Origin: an uncultured Woeseiaceae bacterium
Lineage (GTDB): Bacteria > Pseudomonadota > Gammaproteobacteria > Woeseiales > Woeseiaceae
Length of the DNA: 8,200 bases
Direction: 5' to 3'
NCBI GenBank assembly: GCA_947259435.1
Contig: CAMYMP010000078.1
Coordinates: forward strand, 1-8,200
Shown here: piece after piece, positions 1 to 6,886 of the stretch
How positions within the stretch are numbered: position 1 is the stretch's first letter
Layout: every line of letters begins with the position of its first letter
Notes under the pieces: generated by a model
What the model saw: the letters and a program-made list of their open reading frames with translations, nothing else
What the model was told of the DNA's origin: nothing
Database searches by the model: none
Position numbers and translations under genes: made by a program

Positions 1-225
1 GTCCTGACGCACAAATTTTATGATCAGGATGACGAGCTCATAAAAATGCTGACGTCGCTCGAGATCGGCGAGATGGGTGGGCGAGTTATCGCTCAGCGTC
101 AGCGCATGGGTAAGGTCGAGGCGCCCGATGAGTGGACCGAGATCAAGGTCGTGTCAGTAAATTACGAAGTAGAACTTCAGGACAGTCTGTTTACACTATC
201 AAATCTACGCAACCCCAGAGACTGA
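1..225 (+). CDS. LolA-like outer membrane lipoprotein-sorting protein, C-terminal part (5' end outside window)
   Basis: Frame 1 is open from the window edge to a TGA at 223-225 and gives 74 residues with no start codon in view. The tail fits the C-terminus of LolA-like periplasmic lipoprotein-sorting proteins: a basic RVIAQRQRMGKVE strand, a WTEIKVVSVNYEVEL strand, then the closing DSLFTLSNLRNPRD. That last pattern (short polar turn, F-T-L, N-L-R) is typical of the family end. Such proteins form an incomplete beta-barrel that carries an acyl chain across the periplasm. The next gene begins 5 bp downstream, and four more envelope genes follow on the same strand, so this is probably the carrier of an ABC-driven export system. 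Signal peptide and N-terminal half are not visible. The family call rests on a short tail and its context. Confidence 0.7.
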   Translation, partial: VLTHKFYDQDDELIKMLTSLEIGEMGGRVIAQRQRMGKVEAPDEWTEIKVVSVNYEVELQDSLFTLSNLRNPRD

Positions 226-230
226 ACCCC

Positions 231-1460
231 GTGAACCTCGTCTTTCGCCTGGCTTGGCGCAATCTTTGGCGACATCCACGGCGCACGTGGCTGACGACCG
301 CCGCGATGATGTTTTCAAACACCTTGCTCGTGTTCATGATCTCGCTGCAATTCGGCATGTACGGGCTCATGATCGACAACACCCTGCAGGCATTTACAGG
401 GCATCTGCAGATTCAGGCGCCGGGGTACAAAGACGACCAGAAGATGCGTCAGACTGTCGCCGATGTTGTGCCGCTCGCGGAGTCACTGCGCGCTGAACTG
501 CCGGGCGTTAGCATCGCGGCGCGCGCTACCGCATTCGCGCTCGTTTCCAGCGAGGAACGCAGTTACGGCATCGCGGTCTTTGGCGTCGAGCCCGAATTTG
601 AGCCGGACGTCTCCACAATTCCGGGTCTGGTGTCCGAAGGCCGTTACCTTGGGGCCATCGATTCGGCCGAGATCATCATTGGCGCGGCGCTGGCACGAAA
701 TCTGCGTGTTGGCCTCGGTGATGAACTGACCCTGCTCGGCAGCGGTCGCGATGGTTCCTTCGCTGCCGTCGTCGTCGACATCGTCGGCATCTTCGACAGC
801 GGCATTGCCGACTTCGATCGCAGTATCACCGAAATTCCGCTCGGCCTGTTCCAGGACGTTTTTTATATGGAGGGCAGCGGCCATCAAATCGTCATCAACG
901 CAGGCGGCATCGATGGCGTCGCCGAACTGCAAAAACAGGTCGAGTCGCTGTTGCCGTCCGGACAAAATCTTGTTGTCTACGACTGGGATGCTTTGCAGCC
1001 CGGACTCAAGCAGGCGATCAAAGCGGATATCAGCAGCGCTTTTTTCATGTACGGCATTCTGGTCATTCTTGTCGCGTTCAGCGTGCTCAATACCCAGCTG
1101 ATGTCGGTGCTCGAACGCACGCATGAATTCGGCATCGTCATGTCGCTCGGACTGACGCCAGGGCGACTCGGGCGTCTTGTGCTTCTCGAGACAGCCATTA
1201 TGGGCCTGCTCGGACTCGTGCTCGGCGCGATTCTCGGCGGTCTGGTCACGGCATGGTTCAGCGTCAACGGTTTCGCCTACCCCGGCATGGAAGAGCTGGC
1301 GTCGAAGTTTAATCTGCCGGCACGATTCTTCCCGCAAGTCTCGCCGCTGACCTTGCTCATCGGCCCGGCAGTCGTGTTTCTGTTTACGCTGCTTGCGGCC
1401 GTCTACCCGGCGCTGCGGCTGCACCGGCTGCACCCCGTCGAAGCAATGAGGGCCGTCTGA
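231..1460 (+). CDS. ABC transporter permease, FtsX/MacB/LolCE type (first of two)
   Basis: Inner-membrane permease of 409 residues. The N-terminus has a basic amphipathic stretch (RLAWRNLWRHPRRT) followed by a first membrane segment at about residues 21-43. A large periplasmic domain covers about 45-265, and three more membrane segments lie at about 269-292, 318-342 and 373-395. The protein ends in the family-typical P-V-E-A-M. This four-helix layout with a large loop is that of type VII ABC permeases (MacB, LolC/E, FtsX), which move substrates in the periplasm rather than across the inner membrane. I chose GTG at 231, 5 bp after the upstream stop. An in-frame ATG at 132 would overlap the upstream gene by 94 bp and add an N-terminus unlike the family. 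The GTG start also makes the protein exactly as long as the next permease. The Shine-Dalgarno is weak, which suggests translational coupling. Confidence 0.88.
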   Translation: MNLVFRLAWRNLWRHPRRTWLTTAAMMFSNTLLVFMISLQFGMYGLMIDNTLQAFTGHLQIQAPGYKDDQKMRQTVADVVPLAESLRAELPGVSIAARATAFALVSSEERSYGIAVFGVEPEFEPDVSTIPGLVSEGRYLGAIDSAEIIIGAALARNLRVGLGDELTLLGSGRDGSFAAVVVDIVGIFDSGIADFDRSITEIPLGLFQDVFYMEGSGHQIVINAGGIDGVAELQKQVESLLPSGQNLVVYDWDALQPGLKQAIKADISSAFFMYGILVILVAFSVLNTQLMSVLERTHEFGIVMSLGLTPGRLGRLVLLETAIMGLLGLVLGAILGGLVTAWFSVNGFAYPGMEELASKFNLPARFFPQVSPLTLLIGPAVVFLFTLLAAVYPALRLHRLHPVEAMRAV

Positions 1461-2689
1461 TGCACAGGCTGGCGATACTTTTCCGGCTGGCCTGGCGTAT
1501 CCTGTGGCGCAAGCACCGGCGCACGCTGATTATGCTCATGGCTGTCGTGCTGGGCACCTGGGCCATGATTTTCATGACCGCGTTGATGCGCGGCATGGTT
1601 ACCGACGTGGTCAGGGACGGCATCAGCGCGTTGCCCGGGCACGTGCAGGTACACCATCCCGATTATCGCGACGACCCAAGCGTAGCGAACCTGATTGCTG
1701 TCAATGACGCGGATCTGTCCGCGCGCTTCAGCTCGGGCGGGTTCGTCAAGTGGGCGACGCGCGTCCGCGTGCCGGCGGTCATCACCAGCGAATACGATTC
1801 TCGCGGCGTGACTTTGCTCGGTGTCGATCCCATGTATGAGCGCGGCCTGACGTTCGTCGACTACGACGAGGTCACGGGCCGCTTCCTGCAGTCTGCCGAC
1901 GACTCGGGCATCGTAATCGGTCAAAAGCTGGCTGAAACGCTGAACACGAAGGTGGGCAAGCGCATCGTCCTGATGAGCCAGAATCCCGACAACGATATCG
2001 CAGATCGGGGATTCCGCGTTGTCGGGCTATTCAAGGCGAATATCAAAGCGTTTGAAGAGAACTACGTCTTCGCGGGTAAGACCACGGTGCAGAAGTTGCT
2101 GGGTATCGGTGATCAGGTATCCGAGCTCGTCGTTCTCGCCGATGACTACCGCAACGTAGAAGCCGAGTACAACAAGACCGTCGAACTCATCGATGGCCGC
2201 GGCGAGGTCAAGCGCTGGTTCGAGCTCGATCCTTACCTTGGATCAATGCTCGGCGTCATGGACGGTTTCGTGCTGGTCTGGATCATCGTGATCTTCCTGG
2301 CGCTGTCATTCGGCCTCGTCAATACGCTGGTGATGGCCGTGTTCGAGCGCGTGCGCGAGATCGGGCTGATGCTCGCGCTCGGGATGCGACCCATCAACAT
2401 ATTGGGCCAGATTGTCGTCGAATCCTCGCTGCTGCTCGCAATCGGGCTGGCCATCGGCACGGCGCTGTCGTGGGCGAGCGTGCAGCCGATCAAGGATGGC
2501 ATCGATATCTCGATCGTTGGTGAAGGCTTGGATATGTGGGGCATGTCGAGTGTTCTCTATCCTGAACTTCTGCTTTCCGATGTCATTCTGGCGAATGTCG
2601 TCGTTCTCTTGCTCGGTTTTCTTGCGAGTCTGTCGCCGGCATGGCGCGCCGCACACTACGAACCGATCGAAGCAATAACAAAGGTCTGA
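1460..2689 (+). CDS. ABC transporter permease, FtsX/MacB/LolCE type (second of two)
   Basis: This permease of 409 residues is a paralogue of the gene before it. It has the same layout: basic N-terminus (RLAWRILWRKHRRT), membrane segment at about 22-44, a periplasmic domain to about 265, membrane segments at about 268-294, 318-340 and 374-395, and a P-I-E-A-I end. Residues 60-72 (GHVQVHHPDYRDD) match residues 57-69 of the first permease (GHLQIQAPGYKDD), just after the first membrane helix. ERVREIGLMLALGM in the cytoplasmic loop after helix 2 is the usual coupling region that meets the ATPase. The ATG overlaps the upstream TGA by one base (TGATG), and a good GAGGG Shine-Dalgarno lies at 1448-1452, 7 nt before it. 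The two permeases probably form a heterodimer as LolC and LolE do, an inference from order and similarity. Confidence 0.9.
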   Translation: MHRLAILFRLAWRILWRKHRRTLIMLMAVVLGTWAMIFMTALMRGMVTDVVRDGISALPGHVQVHHPDYRDDPSVANLIAVNDADLSARFSSGGFVKWATRVRVPAVITSEYDSRGVTLLGVDPMYERGLTFVDYDEVTGRFLQSADDSGIVIGQKLAETLNTKVGKRIVLMSQNPDNDIADRGFRVVGLFKANIKAFEENYVFAGKTTVQKLLGIGDQVSELVVLADDYRNVEAEYNKTVELIDGRGEVKRWFELDPYLGSMLGVMDGFVLVWIIVIFLALSFGLVNTLVMAVFERVREIGLMLALGMRPINILGQIVVESSLLLAIGLAIGTALSWASVQPIKDGIDISIVGEGLDMWGMSSVLYPELLLSDVILANVVVLLLGFLASLSPAWRAAHYEPIEAITKV

Positions 2690-2691
2690 TC

Positions 2692-3384
2692 ATGACTGCA
2701 GTACGCTGCATTGACTTGTGCAAAACCTATCGTCAGGGCGAAGTGGACATCAAAGCCCTCGACCACGTCAGCATTGAAATCAAAGAGGGCGGTTTCGTCT
2801 GTCTTTCGGCGCCGTCGGGCGGTGGCAAGACGACTTTGCTCAACGCGATTGGCGGACTCGACAAGCCCGACAGTGGTGAGGTCTATATTGCGGGCCGGCG
2901 CATCGATAACCTGTCGAAAGGCGAACTTGCCGAGCTGCGCCTGCGGCAGATCGGCTTCGTTTTTCAGGCATTCAACCTGATTCCGGTTTTGACGGCGAGG
3001 GAGAACGTCGAATTCGTCATGCAGGTGCAGGGCGTTCCCGCCGCAGAAAGGCAGAGGTTGGCGCGCGAGATTCTCGAAGAAGTGGGGCTCGCGGGTCTCG
3101 AGGACCGCCGTCCCGCCGACATGTCTGGTGGTCAGCAACAACGCGTAGCCGTTGCGCGAGCCATCGTCTCGCGGCCGGCGCTGGTGCTGGCCGACGAACC
3201 GACGGCTAACCTCGATTCGAAAACTGCCGACGGGCTGATGGAGCTGTTCCGCGAGCTCAACGATCATCACAGCACGACTTTTGTTATCGCAACCCACGAC
3301 AAGCGCGTCATGAGCTATGCGAAGCGACTCGTGCGCATGCTCGACGGGCGCATCGTTGAAGACATCAACCAAGATGCGGCCTAG
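2692..3384 (+). CDS. ABC transporter ATP-binding protein, LolD/MacB-type
   Basis: Cytoplasmic ATPase of 230 residues, the normal length for LolD-like subunits. All NBD motifs are present: Walker A at 40-47 (APSGGGKT), Q-loop glutamine at 92, signature MSGGQQQR at 144-151, Walker B LVLADE at 164-169 with catalytic E169, D-loop region at about 172-175, and H-loop histidine at 202. The Walker A first position is alanine where the consensus has glycine; the catalytic lysine K46 is intact, so the enzyme should be active. I chose ATG 2692, 2 bp after the permease stop, with AAAGG at 2680-2684 seven bases before it. An upstream in-frame ATG at 2641 lies inside the permease gene and would add 17 unrelated residues. 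It should power the two adjacent permeases. LolD, MacB and FtsE-like ATPases are close relatives; gene order favours the LolD/MacB group. Confidence 0.93.
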   Translation: MTAVRCIDLCKTYRQGEVDIKALDHVSIEIKEGGFVCLSAPSGGGKTTLLNAIGGLDKPDSGEVYIAGRRIDNLSKGELAELRLRQIGFVFQAFNLIPVLTARENVEFVMQVQGVPAAERQRLAREILEEVGLAGLEDRRPADMSGGQQQRVAVARAIVSRPALVLADEPTANLDSKTADGLMELFRELNDHHSTTFVIATHDKRVMSYAKRLVRMLDGRIVEDINQDAA

Positions 3385-4630
3385 CTACGCGTTAAGCCTG
3401 CTTTGTTTATCCGCGCTCGTACTCGCCGATGACAGCGCGCATGAATTCGGCGGTCATACGAAGTTTCGACTGGTCGGCCAGACCTTTCCCGGGAGCAGTC
3501 TGTTTCGTGACCTTGTTGGTTCGGATGCGCTCGATGCAGAAGGCGATCTACGACTGAATTTTTCAACGCGCCGTGATAGCTGGTCGATGAACGCGGACTA
3601 CCAGCTGTTCGTACTGTACGGCGATCGCGTTGAGCTCGCGCGGGATTTCGGCTCCCTGGATGGCCTGTCAGCCGATCGCTTTCCCGACGATCAGCGACGC
3701 CTTTTCGACCTGACGCATGTCGTGAATGAGGGCAGCAAGAGCGCGATTCTGCATCGACTCGACCGGTTGTCAGTGACCTACACGAGCGAAAAGGCCGTGG
3801 CACGCTTCGGCCGTCAGGCGCTGTCCTGGGGCAACGGCCTGTTCTATGCACCGATGGATCTGGTCAACCCCTTCGATCCGGCGGCAATCGATACCGAGTT
3901 CAAGGCCGGCGACGACATGCTCTACCTGCAGTACCTGCGCGACAGGGGCGACGACGTGCAGGGGGCAGCCGTGTTTCGTCGTGACCCGCTCAGCGGAGAT
4001 ATCGACTCCGATCAGGCGACGGTCGCGATCAAGTATCACGGTTTTATCGGAGAAAACGAGTACGACGTTCTCGTTGCCCAAAGTTATGACGACACGGTAC
4101 TCGGTGTCGGCGGCGTTCGCAGTGTCGGCGGCGCCGTGGTTCGCGGCGATATCGTCGTTACCGATACCGCCAGCGACACCTATGTTCAGGCAGTCGCCAA
4201 TGTCAGTTACTCCTGGACGTGGGGCGGCAGAAACGTGAGCGGTGCCGTCGAGTATTATTTCAACGGCTTCGGCCAACGCGGGGGGCAGTACGACCCGCTG
4301 AGCCTGGCCACTAACCCGGACCTGGTTGCACGGCTTGCGCGCGCAGAGCTGTTTGCGCTGGGCCGCAACTATCTGGCAGGCAGCCTGATGATCGAGATGT
4401 CCCCATTGTGGACGTTGACGCCGACATTGCTTGCCAACGTGAATGATCCAAGCGCGCTGCTGCAGTTCATGACGCAGTACAGCTTGTCCGACAACATGAG
4501 CTTTCTTGGCAGCCTGAATATCCCGCTAGGCGCAAAGGGCACGGAATTTGGCGGTATCGACGCGGGCGTTCCCGATCGCTATCTGTCGTCGGGCGCGGGC
4601 GTGTTTGCCCAGTTCGCCTGGTACTTCTAG
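3374..4630 (+). CDS. Outer-membrane beta-barrel protein of unknown function, last gene of the export cassette
   Basis: Secreted protein of 418 residues. The N-terminus is a likely Sec signal peptide (hydrophobic core at about 5-17, cleavage near residue 18 after VLA). The mature part shows alternating beta-strand patterns throughout, few long hydrophobic helices, and ends in AQFAWYF, with the terminal phenylalanine that the BAM complex recognises. A conserved-looking block lies at about 145-180 (RFGRQALSWGNG, then P-M-D-L-V-N-P-F-D-P, and KAGDDMLYLQ); blocks of this kind occur in DUF1302-like and related porin families. There is no lipobox. The start ATG lies inside the end of the ATPase gene (11-base overlap), with only a weak GAAGA at 3358-3362, so translation probably depends on coupling. 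An in-frame ATG at 3317 would give a protein without a signal peptide. It is probably the outer-membrane partner or exit of the ABC system; the substrate is unknown. Confidence 0.75.
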   Translation: MRPSYALSLLCLSALVLADDSAHEFGGHTKFRLVGQTFPGSSLFRDLVGSDALDAEGDLRLNFSTRRDSWSMNADYQLFVLYGDRVELARDFGSLDGLSADRFPDDQRRLFDLTHVVNEGSKSAILHRLDRLSVTYTSEKAVARFGRQALSWGNGLFYAPMDLVNPFDPAAIDTEFKAGDDMLYLQYLRDRGDDVQGAAVFRRDPLSGDIDSDQATVAIKYHGFIGENEYDVLVAQSYDDTVLGVGGVRSVGGAVVRGDIVVTDTASDTYVQAVANVSYSWTWGGRNVSGAVEYYFNGFGQRGGQYDPLSLATNPDLVARLARAELFALGRNYLAGSLMIEMSPLWTLTPTLLANVNDPSALLQFMTQYSLSDNMSFLGSLNIPLGAKGTEFGGIDAGVPDRYLSSGAGVFAQFAWYF

Positions 4631-4641
4631 ACGGTGGATCG

Positions 4642-5205
4642 CTACGAATCCGCTTCGTCTTGAATGACGGCCAGCAAGTTGGCGAACGAGTGCTCGCGTT
4701 CGGGGCCGAACACAGGGTCGAGCTTGTCCAGGTGCGAAATGTCTACAAACATCAGGCTTTCGTCTTTGACGAGTGCCTCGGCGCGTCGAAACAGATCTTC
4801 TTCTTCCCAGAGCATGTGGGCGCGTAGGCGATGCACGTAGTCGGTCGAGTCCTCGATGATGCGCTCGCGCGTGACAGCCGCGCCCGAGGCGACGGCCTCG
4901 ACATCGTTTCGCAGCGTCTCGCCGAGTCTGGCGATATCCTCATGCTCGGGCTCCACGCGGTCGAGCCCTGCAGCCAGCTCCGGCCGCTTCAGCTTCATGG
5001 CGCTGTAGATTATATCTTCCTTCGGGTGATGCACGGCGTCGGAATAGACGGTCATGTAGCGCATGATGTCGTGTAACAGTTCGTAATCCGGTTTCTCGCC
5101 CTCACGAATACGCCCGGTTTCTCGCTCGAGCAGGTCGAGCATGACCGCCATGTTGCGATGATCCTCGTGCAGGTCGTCGAGAATGTCTGCTAATTGAATT
5201 GTCAC
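4642..5205 (-). CDS. Hemerythrin-like HHE cation-binding domain protein
   Basis: Soluble helical protein of 187 residues with the hemerythrin ligand pattern: a DH pair at 15-16 in the first helix (LHEDHRNM), HHPKED at 59-64, EH at 87-88, and HMLWEEE at 130-136. In this family these His and carboxylate residues hold a non-haem di-iron centre that binds oxygen, senses redox or nitrosative stress, or stores iron. I chose the GTG at 5205, since GAGG lies 7 bases upstream and the protein then starts just before the first helix. A GTG at 5277 would add 24 residues and abuts the stop of the upstream gene, but has no clear ribosome site. It is the last gene of a minus-strand operon behind a Na/Pi-type transporter. 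Its C-terminal 40 residues (from about 148) lie beyond the HHE bundle and are not recognised. The precise role (repair, sensing or oxygen binding) is open. Confidence 0.85.
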   Translation of the reverse strand: MTIQLADILDDLHEDHRNMAVMLDLLERETGRIREGEKPDYELLHDIMRYMTVYSDAVHHPKEDIIYSAMKLKRPELAAGLDRVEPEHEDIARLGETLRNDVEAVASGAAVTRERIIEDSTDYVHRLRAHMLWEEEDLFRRAEALVKDESLMFVDISHLDKLDPVFGPEREHSFANLLAVIQDEADS

Positions 5206-5212
5206 ATCGGTG

Positions 5213-5216
5213 CCTC
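5213..5216 (-). promoter_or_regulatory. Ribosome binding site of the hemerythrin-like gene
   Basis: GAGG on the minus strand lies 7 bases before the GTG at 5205. It decides between two possible GTG starts, since the GTG at 5277 has no comparable site. Confidence 0.6.
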
Positions 5217-5249
5217 GTTGCGGTTGGCCATATTCATGTTGCGCGTCGG

Positions 5250-5270
5250 CCCGGATCGCGAAAATCCGGG
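5250..5270. repeat. Inverted repeat (7-bp stem, 7-nt loop) between the Na/Pi transporter and hemerythrin genes
   Basis: CCCGGAT at 5250-5256 and ATCCGGG at 5264-5270 pair perfectly around the loop CGCGAAA. The hairpin lies in the 72-bp gap between the transporter stop and the chosen hemerythrin start. No T-run follows on either strand, so it is not a standard intrinsic terminator. It could be an mRNA processing or stabilising element, or a protein-binding palindrome. If the hemerythrin gene began at 5277 instead, the repeat would be coding. Confidence 0.5.
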
Positions 5271-5277
5271 ATTTCAC

Positions 5278-6876
5278 CTATCTCATGGCCGGAATGCTCT
5301 CGAAATCGCTGGCGGACTCCATATCGAGCAGAGCATCGGCGAGCGCGGATAGCAAGCTTTGATGGGACGCATACAGCTCCCGATTGACATTCAGCAGCGT
5401 CGAGATCTCGACCTCGCTCAGCTCGCCACGGGACACTTCTTTATAAATACGCTTGTGCATGCGCCGATACAGGGCTTCGCTCTTGTTCTTGATCTCGACA
5501 AGGGTTTCGAACTGCAGGTTCGGCATGTCCGCGATCCGCCAAAGGCGCAGGTCTTGATGCGTGTCCTTGATGCTCTTCGCAGAATGTACGCCGCTACGTA
5601 TCGCGGGAATGATCTGGCCGAGCTGCTCGGATTCCGGCGGCTCGAGCGGCGCGCTCTGCAGCGCAAGCGCGTGCTTCAGGATTTCTCCCTCGAGCTGTTT
5701 CAGATCGGCGTAGCATTCATCGTAGTCAGGCTCCTTTTGGAAAACTCCCACGCCGCTGCGGTCGTCCGCGCTGTCGTAAAACGTGTAGTCGGGCGGCAGG
5801 CCGAAGCTGATCTGATTGAGCGCCGCCGCCTGGTCGATCAATCGGTAGGTTTCTCGCGTGATGCTCTCGATTGCGGCTTCGGGCACCGGTGCGTCGCTTG
5901 GCTTGATGTGTCGAAGCAAGGTTTCTTCGTCATCCGCAAACATTCTGTCAAGACGGTTGCTCAGAATGCCGATGCCGGGCAGGAACATGAGTATGCCGAG
6001 CAGGTTAAAGAGGCTATGAAACGCGACCAAAGCAAATAACGGATCGGAAATGCCGATAACGTCTGTGATGAAGGCCAGCAGCGGTTTGAGAAAAATGAAC
6101 GCAATCGCATCGACAGTAACGTTGAACAGAATCAGCGCTGCGGCGACACGTTTTTTGGCCACCGAGCCTGCGAGCGCACCAAGCAGGGCAGTGATCGTCG
6201 TGCCGAGATCGGCACCGATGGCAATGGCTGCCGCAGACGTCAACGGAATCGCCGCTGCGTAAAGCGCGCTCAGCGTAATCATGATCGTTGCCGAGCTTGA
6301 CTGGATGATTGCGGTCAGCAACAAGCCGGCAGCGAGAAAGACGATCAGCGGGTAGCCGGCCAGGGCGTGAGGGTCGAACAGCTCGGTTACTACCAGCGCG
6401 CCGGACTTCATGAACTCGAGCCCCATCAGCATCAGGCCGAGCCCGACGATGAAATGGCTGATTGCGGCTCGCCAGGTTTCTTTGGCCGACCAGACGACGC
6501 CGAAACCGCCAATAGCGACGAGCGGCAGCGCCAGCGCCTCGATATCCAGTTTGAATCCGATCGTCGCGACGATCCAGCCGGTCATCGTCGTCCCGAGGTT
6601 GGAACCGAAGACGATGCCGATCGCGCTCGCAAGAGAGATGATGCCCGTGCCGACAAAAGCGAGCACGATCAGACTTACGACCGAGCTGCTCTGCAGGGCT
6701 GCCGTCGACACGGCGCCGGCAATGACGCCCTTTAGCGGCTTGGCGGTGTACTGCCGCAGAAATTTCTTGAACGAACGGCCGGCGAGCTGCGTTAGCGCCT
6801 GCTCGAGCTGGTGCATGCCGAACAGGAAAAGACCGAGTCCTGCCGCGAGGCGCCAGAGATCGAGCTCGCCGTTCAC
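5278..6876 (-). CDS. Na/Pi cotransporter family protein with PhoU-like C-terminal domain
   Basis: Membrane protein of 532 residues. The N-terminal ~310 residues hold two inverted Na/Pi-cotransporter repeats, each with the hallmark QSSS (residues 62-65 and 192-195), and each followed by a glycine-rich GTT segment (GSNLGTTMTG at 91-100, GADLGTTITA at 221-230). Several hydrophobic helices follow up to about residue 305. From about 335 to 525 the protein is soluble and helical, charged and without membrane segments, as in the PhoU-like domain attached to bacterial members. This fits the common YjbB/NptA-type family, which moves sodium with phosphate; in bacteria some members export phosphate. The start is a GTG at 6876 behind a weak GAGA at 6884-6887 that overlaps the stop of the DUF937 gene, 10 bp upstream, so the two are probably coupled. 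Transport direction and ion specificity cannot be read here. Confidence 0.92.
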   Translation of the reverse strand: MNGELDLWRLAAGLGLFLFGMHQLEQALTQLAGRSFKKFLRQYTAKPLKGVIAGAVSTAALQSSSVVSLIVLAFVGTGIISLASAIGIVFGSNLGTTMTGWIVATIGFKLDIEALALPLVAIGGFGVVWSAKETWRAAISHFIVGLGLMLMGLEFMKSGALVVTELFDPHALAGYPLIVFLAAGLLLTAIIQSSSATIMITLSALYAAAIPLTSAAAIAIGADLGTTITALLGALAGSVAKKRVAAALILFNVTVDAIAFIFLKPLLAFITDVIGISDPLFALVAFHSLFNLLGILMFLPGIGILSNRLDRMFADDEETLLRHIKPSDAPVPEAAIESITRETYRLIDQAAALNQISFGLPPDYTFYDSADDRSGVGVFQKEPDYDECYADLKQLEGEILKHALALQSAPLEPPESEQLGQIIPAIRSGVHSAKSIKDTHQDLRLWRIADMPNLQFETLVEIKNKSEALYRRMHKRIYKEVSRGELSEVEISTLLNVNRELYASHQSLLSALADALLDMESASDFESIPAMR

Positions 6877-6886
6877 ATGAATATCT

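Noticed and set aside
483..1433. Long open frame on the minus strand (316 codons) opposite the first permease
   Set aside because: Its translation is rich in Arg, His, Gln and Asp with no recognisable domain, as expected for the complement of a GC-rich membrane protein gene; the plus-strand gene is clear.
1416..1433. Tandem 9-bp repeat CGGCTGCAC x2 in the first permease
   Set aside because: It encodes R-L-H-R-L-H within the usual basic end of the permease and keeps frame; too short to mean more than a local duplication or chance.
2656..3372. Open frame of 238 codons on the minus strand opposite the ATPase
   Set aside because: It is the shadow of a gene with every ABC ATPase motif intact, and it shows no family features of its own.
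4644..4658. Short hairpin (ACGAA / TTCGT, 5-nt loop) near the convergent stops as a terminator
   Set aside because: The stem is only 5 bp, lacks a T-run and lies within the end of the hemerythrin coding sequence.
5359..6039. Open frame of 226 codons on the plus strand within the Na/Pi transporter gene
   Set aside because: It lies opposite the C-terminal PhoU-like domain, has no ribosome site, and its composition is typical of an antisense shadow.
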